From: Bdellovibrionales bacterium
GTDB lineage: Bacteria > Bdellovibrionota > UBA1018
NCBI GenBank assembly: GCA_018266355.1
Contig: JAFEAP010000020.1
Coordinates: 1-64,000, forward strand
DNA length: 64,000 nt
Direction of reading: 5' to 3'
Positions 54,657 through 63,692 of this stretch are shown in pieces. A model generated the notes under the pieces. It was not told where the DNA came from. It ran no database searches and saw nothing but the letters and a program-made list of their open reading frames with translations. The first letter of the stretch is position 1. Every line of letters begins with the position of its first letter. The translations under genes and the position numbers were made by a program.

Positions 54657-54977
54657 TTACCGCCGACGCTTCGAATCCCCGCTGCGCTTCGGCTCGATGA
54701 GAAAGAGGTCGGTGAGCTTCGTTTTCCCGCAGGCTTGGTTCAACCGCTCGAGGATCTGGCGTTTGCGGTGGTGGAGTTCGGTCCGCCAGACCGAATGGTC
54801 GACCTCGACCCAGAGCACGCCGTCGTCCACCTTCAGCGCGCGCGCGTGATTCGCGATCTGCGGGCCGACGGTTTTCTCCCAGGCTTCCACGGCGATGGCC
54901 TCCTCGAGCCGGTTCTGGAGCGCGGGGTTTTTCGCGCGGATCTTCGCGAGGATGTCCTTGATGGAGTCAATTCCCAT
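54657..54977 (-). CDS. DUF721 family protein
   Basis: 106 residues from the ATG at 54977 (MGIDSIKDILAKI); longer in-frame starts at 54998 or 55043 would overlap lptE. The domain has VEAWEKTVGPQIANHA and VLWVEVDHSVWRTELHHRKRQILERLN, typical of DUF721 (DciA-like helicase loader relatives). It may load the replicative helicase DnaB, as DciA does. Only 19 bases separate its start from the divergent lptE start. Confidence 0.82.
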   Translation of the reverse strand: MGIDSIKDILAKIRAKNPALQNRLEEAIAVEAWEKTVGPQIANHARALKVDDGVLWVEVDHSVWRTELHHRKRQILERLNQACGKTKLTDLFLIEPKRSGDSKRRR

Positions 54978-54996
54978 AGGGTACGACCGGAAATAC

Positions 54997-55629
54997 ATGA
55001 TCGGGCGCTTCCTTTCGATTCGCAGAGCGTTATTTTCCCGCATCGCGGTCGGGACCGCGGTGGCCGGGGCGCTCCTCGGCCTTTCGGCTTGCGGCTACGC
55101 GCTCCAGAACGCGAAGACGAACAGCCTGCGCGAGATCGGCGTGAATTCGGTCTACGTCGCGCCCGTGAAGAACCTTTCGTACAAGCCGGGGGTCGAGAAC
55201 ATCTTCTATAACGAGATGATCGAGTCGCTGCTCTCGGGGCGACGGGTGAAGGTCGTCGACCGGCCCGAACTCGCCGACGCGATCCTCGAGTCGAGCGTCG
55301 AGAAGGCGAGTTACGCCTGGTCGGCGAAGACGAGCGCCGGATCGATTTTTCCGACGACGGTTTCGGTGATCGATATCGAAGTCGCGACGGAGTACCAAGC
55401 CGACGTGACCTGCTCCTTCCACCTGCGGCGGCAGAAGCACGGCCAACCCGAAGAAGTGCTTTGGGAGTCGGGATTTTCCCGTTCGCGCCGGTTCGCGGCG
55501 AACAACCAGAAAGTCGAATACGGAACGACCTCGGGCCTCATCAACGAATCCGAATTCGATCGGACCCTGAAGGAAATCGCGCACGGGATGATGCAGGACG
55601 TGCACGAAGCGATGGTGGCGCGGTTCTGA
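54997..55629 (+). CDS. lptE: LPS-assembly lipoprotein LptE
   Basis: 210 residues from the ATG at 54997. Signal plus lipobox LSACGY near residue 27, the classical LptE start. The mature part has NSVYVAPVKNLSYKPGVENIFYNEMIESLL and a beta-sheet region. LptE plugs the LptD pore and helps place LPS in the outer membrane. It overlaps holA (TGATG), a neighbour pairing seen in many Gram-negatives. Confidence 0.85.
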   Translation: MIGRFLSIRRALFSRIAVGTAVAGALLGLSACGYALQNAKTNSLREIGVNSVYVAPVKNLSYKPGVENIFYNEMIESLLSGRRVKVVDRPELADAILESSVEKASYAWSAKTSAGSIFPTTVSVIDIEVATEYQADVTCSFHLRRQKHGQPEEVLWESGFSRSRRFAANNQKVEYGTTSGLINESEFDRTLKEIAHGMMQDVHEAMVARF

Positions 55630-56642
55630 TGCCGAAGCTCGAACCGAAGGCCATCCAAAAAGAACTCGAAGCCGGGAAAGTGCGCCCGGTGTACTGGATT
55701 TACGGCGGCGAAGCGATGAAGTCCCGCGAGTTGCTGAAGCGGATCCGTTCCGCCGTGTTCGGCGACTCGTCCGAAGCTCCCGGGAGCGCCTCGGGGTTCG
55801 GGTTCGCCTCGGCCTTTCGCGAGGCGATTCTCGACGGTGCGGAGTGCGAGGTGTTCGAAGTCCTCGACGCCGCCCAGTCGCTCTCTCTCGGGGGGGGCGG
55901 GAAGCTCGTCCTGGTCAAACAAGCCCACAGTCTGAAGGATCCTGAACCGCTCCTCGATTTATGCGGGTCGGAGTTCGTGAAGGTCGCCGAAGGCGGTTCG
56001 GTCGTGGTCTTCCTTTCGAAGGACCTCGACCAACGGAAAAAGTTCTCGAAAGGACTTATCGAGAAGGCGGCCTGCGTCCCGTGCGAGGAAATCGCCGAGG
56101 AAGACCGCGAGGCATGGGTCGGGTACCTCGCGAAACGGAAAGGGTTGATGCTGAATCCGACCGAGGTGAATTCCCTGCGTGCGCTCGATCCGTGGTCGCT
56201 CGACGGGGTCGAGCGCGAACTCGAGAAGATGGAAACCGCCGGATCTCCGGCCGACCGCGAGGGCGTGCTCCTCGGCGGAGGGGAGGGCCAGCATGCGTCC
56301 GAGGTTTTCGTCGAGGCGTTCTTCCGGCGCGACCGCGCGCGGGCGCTTCCCGAGGTCCGGCACTTCGCCGATTCCCCCGAGGCGGCTTTGCCTTTGCTCG
56401 GCCTCCTTTCTTGGAACGTGAAAATGCTCGTCGGCCTCCTCAAGGATAGGGAGGCGGGCACCCGCGAGACGAAGCTCGGTTCGTTTCTCCAGGATCGTTT
56501 CACGGCTTATCTCCGCGAATGGACCCTCGCGGACGCCATCTCGCTTCAGTCGGCTTTGGCGAAGGTCGACTTCTCGACCAAGCAGACGCCCCGGGATCCG
56601 CTCGGAACCTGGAGTTCGCTTGTGCTCGACTTCTGTCGATAG
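55629..56642 (+). CDS. holA: DNA polymerase III subunit delta
   Basis: 337 residues from the ATG at 55629, which overlaps the lptE stop. HolA opens the sliding clamp within the clamp loader. RPVYWIYGGEAMKSRELLKRI is the family N-terminal motif, LVLVKQAHSLKD the next beta segment, and VFVEAFFRRDRARAL near the helical collar domain. Length is typical. Confidence 0.9.
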   Translation: MPKLEPKAIQKELEAGKVRPVYWIYGGEAMKSRELLKRIRSAVFGDSSEAPGSASGFGFASAFREAILDGAECEVFEVLDAAQSLSLGGGGKLVLVKQAHSLKDPEPLLDLCGSEFVKVAEGGSVVVFLSKDLDQRKKFSKGLIEKAACVPCEEIAEEDREAWVGYLAKRKGLMLNPTEVNSLRALDPWSLDGVERELEKMETAGSPADREGVLLGGGEGQHASEVFVEAFFRRDRARALPEVRHFADSPEAALPLLGLLSWNVKMLVGLLKDREAGTRETKLGSFLQDRFTAYLREWTLADAISLQSALAKVDFSTKQTPRDPLGTWSSLVLDFCR

Positions 56643-56968
56643 CCGACCCGGCCCTTTCAGGAGTTCTGGTCCCGTTTATGCGAAGCGTTAAGTCCATCGC
56701 CCCTAACCCGAAATTTAAATCCGGGCACGGTTAGGATTTCATGACTCGGCGTCCCGATTTGGATTCGCCTTAGAATCCAAAGAGATAGCGCATTGCATTT
56801 AATGCATAGCGCATTATTTCGGTTAAGTATTGTAACCATTTGGAATTAAAAGGATTTAGTAAAAAGACGCATCGCGTCAAATTTACCCTTTCCCTTTGAA
56901 TCCCAAAGGCGTAAAAGCGTGACCGGGTTACGACACATTACGTCAAAGAGAGAGTCCGAGGAGGCGCT
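56643..56968 (+). promoter_or_regulatory. AT-rich control region before the motor operon
   Basis: 326 bases without a gene and much richer in A/T than the rest. CCTAACC (56702-56708) pairs with GGTTAGG (56729-56735), possibly ending holA. ATAGCGCATT occurs twice (56785-56794 and 56806-56815), 21 bases apart, and between them is the palindrome TGCATTTAATGCA. GGTTA/TAACC flanks a short spacer at about 56820-56836. A strong GAGGAGG ribosome site precedes 56969. These repeats are candidate activator or repressor sites. Confidence 0.55.
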
Positions 56969-58402
56969 ATGTCCTTCACGTTTGGAAAAATCGAAAAGAG
57001 AAATGAAATGCAACGCGTCGCGTCGATCGTGCTCGCGCTCGTTGCCGGCGCGGGTTGTACCCAAGCCTCGCACAACGAATTCAAAATGCTGCCGGCGCAG
57101 GAATCCGCGGCCGCCGCGTTCGAAGTCGGTGAGACCGTCGTCGAGAAGCACGGCGCTCCGGTCGACATCCTCTGGGTGATCGACAACTCGGCCTCGATGC
57201 TCACGTCCCAAACGAAGCTCAAGAACGGCCTCGCTTCCTTCGCCCGCGACTACCTCACGAAGTCGGGCACGGACATCCAGCTCGCCGTCATCACGACCGA
57301 CGCCTTCGTCGCGAACGAAGCGTGGGAAAAATACCTGAACACGGAAAATCCGGACACGAAGAAGACCCCGCTCCAAGTGCATGCCTCTAAGGCGGGTGGC
57401 CAGAAGCAATGGGGCCCGGACTACGCGAAACTTTCCTCCGGCGCGCTCATGAAAACGAAGAACGGAGCCTCCGGTCTCGTTTCGAACTTCCAATCGCGCG
57501 TCCTCGTCGGCACCCAAGGCATCTACGAAGAGCACGGACTCGATTCCGTCACCGAGTTCCTCGCCGACAACGAAAAGGGTTCCGGACTGAACAAACTCTT
57601 CCGCAAGGGCTCGCAGCGGATCATCATCTTCCTCTCCGACGAGGACGATCAGTCGGTCGGCGACCACGTCGGCCCGGAACCGCGCAAGCTCCTCTACAGC
57701 GGCTCGTACTACACCGGTAAGGACGCGGCGACGGCGGCGAAGATCCTTCCCTCGCAGTTCTCGATCAACTGCCCGGGCACGCCGAACGAAGCGAAGACTC
57801 CGATCACGGCTCAGACGGCGATGACCCTTTGCGTGGACGCGAGCTCGCTCCAGCCGGTCGGCGAGTTCAAGTCGAAACTCGACGCGTTTTTCCGCGACCT
57901 CGACGGTTCGCCCGCCGCGAACCCGAACTACTTCGTGACGGCGATCGTCGCGAAGGACGATTCGACGATCGAGACGCTCCGCCGGAACACGAAGGAAAAG
58001 AATTCGGAGACCGGTCTCACGGTCATCACGAACGAAAAGGGTAGTCGGTATCTCGACCTCGTCGGCCAAGTCGCGAACGGCTCGTTCGCGATGGACATCG
58101 GCGCGGACGATTACTCGCCGATCTTGAAGAAGATCGGTCTCGAGATCGAGAAGCGCTCGGTCGTGAAGAAGACGTCGCCCCAAACGACGTTCACCCTCGA
58201 GCGCGCGCCGGATACTCGCGAACGCCTCGTCGTCACGGTGGAAACCGCGGACGGCCGTTCGGTCGAGCTCTCGGCGAACCAATTCCACGTCGCGGCGAAC
58301 AAGCTCGTGATCACGGATAAAAACCTCATCGCCGTTCTCCAGCCGGGAGACCGGGTCAGAGTTCAGTACCAGCCGTCCACGGTACTTCCGGCAGCTAAAT
58401 AA
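56969..58402 (+). CDS. VWA-domain lipoprotein heading the motor operon
   Basis: 477 residues from ATG 56969 (GAGGAGG ribosome site; an ATG at 57008 is possible). Signal with a weak lipobox ending GAGC near residue 30. The von Willebrand A domain begins VDILWVIDNSASML with the DxSxS metal site, continues IQLAVITTDAFV and IIIFLSDEDDQ. A C-terminal beta domain follows (about 400-477). Followed at 33 bases by the TolQ-type gene. It could be an adhesin like CglB of the Myxococcus gliding machine. Confidence 0.85.
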   Translation: MSFTFGKIEKRNEMQRVASIVLALVAGAGCTQASHNEFKMLPAQESAAAAFEVGETVVEKHGAPVDILWVIDNSASMLTSQTKLKNGLASFARDYLTKSGTDIQLAVITTDAFVANEAWEKYLNTENPDTKKTPLQVHASKAGGQKQWGPDYAKLSSGALMKTKNGASGLVSNFQSRVLVGTQGIYEEHGLDSVTEFLADNEKGSGLNKLFRKGSQRIIIFLSDEDDQSVGDHVGPEPRKLLYSGSYYTGKDAATAAKILPSQFSINCPGTPNEAKTPITAQTAMTLCVDASSLQPVGEFKSKLDAFFRDLDGSPAANPNYFVTAIVAKDDSTIETLRRNTKEKNSETGLTVITNEKGSRYLDLVGQVANGSFAMDIGADDYSPILKKIGLEIEKRSVVKKTSPQTTFTLERAPDTRERLVVTVETADGRSVELSANQFHVAANKLVITDKNLIAVLQPGDRVRVQYQPSTVLPAAK

Positions 58403-58435
58403 AAGCGTAGTTCAGTAACAGAGGAGTCTAGTTTT

Positions 58436-59095
58436 ATGGGTTTCCTTGAATTTCTTAAGAACAACTTCATGCACGTCATGCCGATCTTCGTCGCGGGCAT
58501 CATCGCCGTCGCGATCGCCGTCGAGCGCGTCGTCGCGCTCTTCCAGAAGTATCCGATCCGCAACCTCGACGCGTTCTTCGCGCGGATCTCCGACCTCGTG
58601 ATGGCCGATCGAGTGTCCGAAGCGGTCATCCTCTGCGACCAAATGCCGAACAAGCCGTCGGCCCAAGTCGTGAAGCTCGCCCTGATGCGCGCGCACCAGC
58701 CGGAAGAGCTGATCGAGAACGGTCTCGGGATCTCCGTGAACAAGGCGGCCCAAGCGATCCAAAAGCGCACCCAATTCCTCGCGACGATCGCGAACGTGGC
58801 GACCCTCCTCGGTCTCCTCGGCACGATCGCCGGCCTCATCGCTTCCTTCCAAGCGGTCGGCGCGGCGGACGCCTCGCAAAAGTCGACGCTCCTCGCGAAC
58901 GGGATCTCCACCGCGATGAACGCGACCATGCTCGGCCTCGGAGTCGCGATTCCCTGTATGGTGATGTTCTCCTTCCTCATGAACCGCACGAACCGCCTCA
59001 TCGCGGAAGTCGATCAGTCGGCCATGCAGGCGATGGATATCCTCAAGCAGAAGTTCTACGCGGCCCAAGAAAAGACGCTCAAGATCGCGAAGTGA
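58436..59095 (+). CDS. TolQ/ExbB/AglR-type proton channel
   Basis: 219 residues, MotA/TolQ/ExbB family. Three membrane helices: about 10-30, 117-140 (NVATLLGLLGTIAGLI) and 156-180 (STAMNATMLGLGVAIPCMVM). The large cytoplasmic loop lies between helices one and two. The family forms a proton channel around two TolR-type stator proteins, driving periplasmic work. It is followed by a strong hairpin, then two TolR/ExbD genes. Confidence 0.94.
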   Translation: MGFLEFLKNNFMHVMPIFVAGIIAVAIAVERVVALFQKYPIRNLDAFFARISDLVMADRVSEAVILCDQMPNKPSAQVVKLALMRAHQPEELIENGLGISVNKAAQAIQKRTQFLATIANVATLLGLLGTIAGLIASFQAVGAADASQKSTLLANGISTAMNATMLGLGVAIPCMVMFSFLMNRTNRLIAEVDQSAMQAMDILKQKFYAAQEKTLKIAK

Positions 59096-59108
59096 ATCTA
59101 GGTAAGCA

Positions 59109-59133
59109 GGGGAGCGAGCGGTGCTCGCTCCCC
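59109..59133 (+). promoter_or_regulatory. Perfect hairpin between the TolQ-type and TolR-type genes
   Basis: GGGGAGCGAGC pairs with GCTCGCTCCCC around a 3-base loop, 13 bases after the TolQ-type stop. There is no T tract, so it is more likely an mRNA-stabilising or attenuating structure than a full terminator. It could raise TolQ-type expression over the downstream genes. Confidence 0.65.
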
Positions 59134-59205
59134 GTAACTGGAAAGAAAACGAAACGCATAAGGAACCTGACGCCTTAGCTAGAAATTAAGATCGTCGGAG
59201 TATTT

Positions 59206-59652
59206 ATGAAGAAAAAGGGATTCTTAAAACACGGAGAGTTCGAGCAAGACTTCGAACTCAACATCGCCTCGATCATCGACTGTTTCGTCGTCTTGATCGC
59301 GTTCGTGCTCGTGTCGACGTCCTTCTTCTCGATCGGCATCATCGACGCCGAAGTCGCCGGAGCCTCGGACGACGCCCCGGCCGCCGTGGACACCGCGCCG
59401 GTCGTGATCGAGTTGAAGGCCGACCATTCTTTCGTCCTCAAGACCGGCTCGTTCGGTCAACACGTCACGAAGATCGCCGCTCGGAACGCGGCTTGGAACT
59501 TCGACCGCCTCGCCGGTTCGCTCGACTCGCTCAAAGAAGAAGCGAAGTCGGCGATCGTCGTCGCGGACAACTCGGTCAGCTACCGCGACGTCATGGCTTC
59601 CATGGAAGTCGCGAAAGGGAAGATCGCCCAGGTCAACCTGGGTGGTTTTTAA
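59206..59652 (+). CDS. TolR/ExbD-type protein 1
   Basis: 148 residues. Short cytoplasmic N-terminus, one membrane helix (about 20-42) with the conserved Asp in IIDCFVVLIAFVLV, then a periplasmic domain with VVIELKADHSFVL and a SYRDVMASMEVAK end. The Asp carries protons through the TolQ channel. Starts 110 bases after the TolQ-type gene and 10 bases before the second TolR-type gene. Confidence 0.87.
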   Translation: MKKKGFLKHGEFEQDFELNIASIIDCFVVLIAFVLVSTSFFSIGIIDAEVAGASDDAPAAVDTAPVVIELKADHSFVLKTGSFGQHVTKIAARNAAWNFDRLAGSLDSLKEEAKSAIVVADNSVSYRDVMASMEVAKGKIAQVNLGGF

Positions 59653-59662
59653 GGGTATCGAT

Positions 59663-60145
59663 ATGTTGAAGAAATCGTTCTTACCGCACGCCCCGAAAAG
59701 CGAGCAAATGGCGCTGCAGATCACCTCGATGGCCGATATTTTCGTGATCATCCTCGTGTTCCTGCTCAAGTCCTACTCGGTCGAAGGCCTTCCGTACCAA
59801 CCGACCGTTCCGCTCACGCCGCCGGTCGCGAAAGGCCGCGTCGAGAAAGCCGACGCCCTCAAAGTCGAGATCGCGAAGGACGCCGTCGCCCTCGGCGGCA
59901 AGAACGTCTCCGCGATGAGCACGTTCAAGTTCGCCAAACAAGACATCGACGGGGAAGGGGCCTCGTCCTCCCTCCGTCGCGCGCTCTCCGCTTCCCGCGG
60001 CTCGGCGCTCTCCGGACCGAAAGGCCCGAAGCTGATCGTGGTCGCCGACGAAGGCGCCCCGTACGAAACCATCAAAGCCGTCCTCGCCTCCGCGGCGAGC
60101 GAGGGCTACCTCGATATCCAACTGGCGGTGGCCCATGCTGAATAA
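59663..60145 (+). CDS. TolR/ExbD-type protein 2
   Basis: 160 residues from ATG 59663 (a GTG at 59642 would overlap the previous gene). One membrane helix (about 21-41) with conserved Asp in SMADIFVIILVFLL, and a periplasmic domain ending APYETIKAVLASAASEGY, the standard ExbD C-terminal segment. Differs strongly from the first TolR-type protein, so the channel may contain a heterodimer. Overlaps the next gene by 11 bases. Confidence 0.87.
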   Translation: MLKKSFLPHAPKSEQMALQITSMADIFVIILVFLLKSYSVEGLPYQPTVPLTPPVAKGRVEKADALKVEIAKDAVALGGKNVSAMSTFKFAKQDIDGEGASSSLRRALSASRGSALSGPKGPKLIVVADEGAPYETIKAVLASAASEGYLDIQLAVAHAE

Positions 60146-63100
60146 ACAGTCGAGTAGCTCGATCTTTCTCCGTCAGTTCGTTCTCGCTCTTTTGATCGCG
60201 AGCCCGACCGCCTTCGCGGCCGACAAGGCCGAAGAGACGACCGACCGCGTGGTCGACCAGGCCGCCGTCGACATGCAGGACGAAGCCGACCGGGACCTCG
60301 CCCTCCTCGTGAAACGGTACCAAGGGACGAAGCGCGAACCGGAGATGCTCCTTCGCCTCGCCGAACTCCGCCTCGAGATCGCCGACGGGATGTTCCGCGT
60401 CGCTTACGGCCCGGGTGAAACCGGCTTGAAGAAGGCGTACCGCGCGAAGCTCGCCGCGGGTATTCTCCCGCTCTCCCGGATCCTTTCCGCTTACGGTCGC
60501 TCCGAGCAGGCCCCTCGCGCCCTCTACCTCCGCGGTAAGGCGGAAAAGGAACTCGGCCAATCGAAAGCGGCCGTGAAGGATCTCGAAAAGTTCCTCGCCG
60601 CGAACCCGAAGCGCGACGAAGCTCCGGTCGCCGCGATGGCCATCGCCGACCTTTCGATCGATTCCCGGAACTACGCGCGCGCCGTCTCCGTACTGAACGG
60701 TCTCGCCGCGAATCCGAAGCATTCCCTCTATCCGAACGCGCTCTCGAAGCGCGCGTGGGCGCTCCAAGCCGACGGTCGCCACGAATCCGCCGCCGCCGAG
60801 ATGGCCCGCCTCGCCGCGGTCTTCAAGGCGCGCGCCGGCGCGAAGACGCTTTCCGCCGCGGACGCCGCCCTCCGCGAAGCGGTCCAGAACGACGTTCCGG
60901 GGATCGCCTATATGGCGCACCAGGCGAACGCGAAGAAATTCAACCTCCTCGCCGTGAACGCGCTCTTCCGGTCTTTCGACACCGGCGAAGGTTACCAAGC
61001 CATGGCGATCAAGTTCGCCGACCACCTCCGCACCGCCGACCTGAACGCCGACCTTCGCGCATGGAAGGCGATCGTGCTCAAGAGCGATCCGTCGCGGAAG
61101 AGCCTCGAGATGCTGATCGGCATCCTCGAATACGACCTCGAACGCGCCGCCTACCTCGACGTCGTGAAGGATTCCTCCGACGTGGCCGACATCATCGCCG
61201 CGAATCCGGAGCACCCGGAAGCCGAACACGCGCGCAAGCTCGTCGTGAAGGCCGCCGACAAACTCACGAAGCGGATCACCGACTATAAGAAGACGACCGC
61301 TTCGACGGAAGCCGAACGGAACCTCGGCCAACTCCTCGTTTCCTTCGACCGTATGACGTCCGCGAACGACGCCCGCCGCTTCGGACTCCGCTGGAACCTC
61401 GCCGAGACGCATTTCGCCCTCGAGCAGTACGCGCAGGCCTCGAACGCTTACCGCTGGATCGCCGCGAACTGGGTGAACGGCGTGAACGCCCCGGCCACGA
61501 TCTCTCCGAAAGCCGCCCGCGCCCAAGCGATCGAAGCCCGTTTCCAATCCCTCCGCGCCTCCGGCGTGATTCCGGAAGACCTCGAAGTCGGCGCGAAAGC
61601 AGGCAAGGGCTTGAGCGCCGCGAACCTCGCTTCCCTCCGCGAATTCGTCGCGTGGACGGTCGAATCCGAGAAGCTCGACGGCGTGGCCCTCGAGCACTAC
61701 GATTTCGAAGCCACCCGCGCGCTCTACGCGGCCGGCTTCCAGGACGAAGCACTCGGCCGGGCGAAAGCGCTCGCCCTCGGGAATCCGCGCGGCCAGTTCT
61801 CGGTCGGCGCGGCCTCGCTCGTCGTCGACACCTGGATCGCCCGCAAGCGGTGGGACGCCGTCGAAGCCGAAGCCCGCGCTTTCGCGGCCGCTTCCGGCTG
61901 GGCCACGAAGGATTTCGGGCACAAGATGCTCGTCCAGGCCGCCGCCGCGAAGTTCAAGCGCGCCGAAATCGCTTTCGCCGCGAAGGACTATCCGACGGCG
62001 GGCGTTCAAGCCCGCGAGTTCCGCTCGACCTACCCGAACAGCAACCTGAGCCTCGACGCGATGGGAATCGCCTGTAACTCCGATCTGAACCAAGGCGCGC
62101 TCGACGCTGCCGTCTCCTGCTTCTCCGACCTCGCTTCGGAATTTCCGAAGGCGAAGGCGGCGGTCCAAGCCCTCCGCACGGTCGCCCGCATCGAGGACGA
62201 TCGCCTCCATTTCTCGGCCGCGGCCGCCGCTTACGCGAAGGTGCTGAGAGCGTCTCGCTCGTCGATGTCGGCCTCCGAATCGATGGCCGTCCGGAAGCGG
62301 ATCCTCCTCCTCGCTCGCGCCGAAGGCGACGCCGGGAAAATGGAAGCGGTTTCGAGCGGTAAGCAGTTCTGCGCTCCGAAGCTCGAAAAGGTTTGCGACA
62401 TGAACCTCGCCCTCGCCGCGCTCATCCGCGACGATTCCTCCGCGGGTGCGGTCTCGAGAGCTTACTCCCGGATGGAACGCGCTTCTGCGGAACTGCGATC
62501 GATTTGGGCAACGCTCGCGCTCGACCACGCGAACTACGCGGATCCGCGCGCGGTCGATCGCGCGCTGAAGGTGCTCGCTTCGACGTGGAAGGCGACCGAT
62601 CCGTCCGTCCAGTACTTCTTGATCGCCCGCTTGACGAAGTCGGTCCCGGCGCTCCTCGAACGCGACCGGAAGGCCGTCCAGTCGATCGAAGTGCTCGCGA
62701 ACGAGGCGACGATCACCCGCCGCATGCGGGCGCTCACCGCGTTCGAGAACCGCACGAACCTCGCGGTCGCCGTTCCGGTGAACGCGGTCCGCGCGGTCTC
62801 CCAGAACGAGCTCTTCCTCGCTTACTCGGATTTGATCTCCGATCTCCGCGCGATCCCGGCGCCGAAAGGCCCGACGAAGCAGGCGACGGCGGCGATGACC
62901 GCCGAGCAGAATCGCCTGATCGCCGGATTCGTCCAGCCGTTCGTGCTCAAGTCGCGGAAGATCCGCGACGCCTCGCTCGCCTTCGAGATGAAGGAGAAAC
63001 GGGGCCTCGATCCGGATACCGTCGACGGACTTTGGGATCGTCCGATCGCCGGCGGCGTGAATCAAGCCGCGCTCCGCACGGAGTGGGCGAAAGCGATCCG

Positions 63101-63323
63101 CGACGGAAACTGGTCGCGGGTGGCGTTCCTCTCGAACGAGGCCGCCGAAATGAAGGGCGTGCCGTCCGGTTGGTCGAAGGCCGCCCGCGCGATCACGCTC
63201 GCGACGGCCGGTGCGGCCGCCGAAGCGAAAACGGTTTTCACGGACGCTTGCCGGGACACCGGCGGGTCGTCCTCGCTCCGCGACGCCTGCCGCGTCTCGG
63301 TGCGCGGGAAAGGAAGAGGGTAA
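60135..63323 (+). CDS. Very large exported helical-repeat (TPR-like) protein
   Basis: 1062 residues with a Sec signal (about 1-28, ending AFA). The mature protein is built of paired helices, such as ALYLRGKAEKELGQSKAAVKDLEKFLA and YANAL-like repeats, fitting TPR or related solenoid folds along nearly the whole length. Cys pairs occur near 645 and 663. It overlaps the TolR-type gene and precedes a small exported protein. Periplasmic TPR proteins serve as scaffolds in Agl-Glt gliding machinery and Tol-like systems. Confidence 0.85.
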   Translation: MLNKQSSSSIFLRQFVLALLIASPTAFAADKAEETTDRVVDQAAVDMQDEADRDLALLVKRYQGTKREPEMLLRLAELRLEIADGMFRVAYGPGETGLKKAYRAKLAAGILPLSRILSAYGRSEQAPRALYLRGKAEKELGQSKAAVKDLEKFLAANPKRDEAPVAAMAIADLSIDSRNYARAVSVLNGLAANPKHSLYPNALSKRAWALQADGRHESAAAEMARLAAVFKARAGAKTLSAADAALREAVQNDVPGIAYMAHQANAKKFNLLAVNALFRSFDTGEGYQAMAIKFADHLRTADLNADLRAWKAIVLKSDPSRKSLEMLIGILEYDLERAAYLDVVKDSSDVADIIAANPEHPEAEHARKLVVKAADKLTKRITDYKKTTASTEAERNLGQLLVSFDRMTSANDARRFGLRWNLAETHFALEQYAQASNAYRWIAANWVNGVNAPATISPKAARAQAIEARFQSLRASGVIPEDLEVGAKAGKGLSAANLASLREFVAWTVESEKLDGVALEHYDFEATRALYAAGFQDEALGRAKALALGNPRGQFSVGAASLVVDTWIARKRWDAVEAEARAFAAASGWATKDFGHKMLVQAAAAKFKRAEIAFAAKDYPTAGVQAREFRSTYPNSNLSLDAMGIACNSDLNQGALDAAVSCFSDLASEFPKAKAAVQALRTVARIEDDRLHFSAAAAAYAKVLRASRSSMSASESMAVRKRILLLARAEGDAGKMEAVSSGKQFCAPKLEKVCDMNLALAALIRDDSSAGAVSRAYSRMERASAELRSIWATLALDHANYADPRAVDRALKVLASTWKATDPSVQYFLIARLTKSVPALLERDRKAVQSIEVLANEATITRRMRALTAFENRTNLAVAVPVNAVRAVSQNELFLAYSDLISDLRAIPAPKGPTKQATAAMTAEQNRLIAGFVQPFVLKSRKIRDASLAFEMKEKRGLDPDTVDGLWDRPIAGGVNQAALRTEWAKAIRDGNWSRVAFLSNEAAEMKGVPSGWSKAARAITLATAGAAAEAKTVFTDACRDTGGSSSLRDACRVSVRGKGRG

Positions 63324-63329
63324 TCGGTC

Positions 63330-63692
63330 ATGAAATATCTCGCGAAACTCACGATCACGCTCGTGCTTTCGATCTTGGTCGGTGCGTTGATCGACGGCGC
63401 TCGCGCCGCGCCTTCTGCGAAGCATCCCGCGAAGAAGTCGCATCAAGTCCGCAAAGGCAAGGGCGCCAAGAAGAAGGCCCTTCGCCACGCGTCCTACGGC
63501 GGGGAAGCCCTTAAGCCGAAGACGTCGCTCAAATTCGACGGTCGCAGCGTGGAAGCGCTGCGCGCCGGAAAGTATGACTCCCTGTCCATCGGCGACGAAG
63601 GAGCCAAAGGGGCCAAGCGCCTTTACGAACTTCCCGCGAACTTCCAAGCTCGCGCCGCCGATTCCGAATCCGAAATGAGGTACCGCCAATGA
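63330..63692 (+). CDS. Small basic exported protein of the motor operon
   Basis: 120 residues with a signal (about 1-26, ending ARA). The next 30 residues are very rich in Lys, Arg and His (KSHQVRKGKGAKKKALRH), then a charged helical tail. It may bind peptidoglycan or LPS through the basic stretch. It begins 7 bases after the repeat protein and overlaps the next gene as ATGA. No family recognised. Confidence 0.75.
   Translation: MKYLAKLTITLVLSILVGALIDGARAAPSAKHPAKKSHQVRKGKGAKKKALRHASYGGEALKPKTSLKFDGRSVEALRAGKYDSLSIGDEGAKGAKRLYELPANFQARAADSESEMRYRQ

Noticed and set aside
60072-63689. A 1205-codon open frame antisense to the large repeat protein gene
   Set aside because: Codon bias of the GC-rich sense gene keeps the antisense frame open; the sense frame has a signal peptide, ribosome context and operon position.
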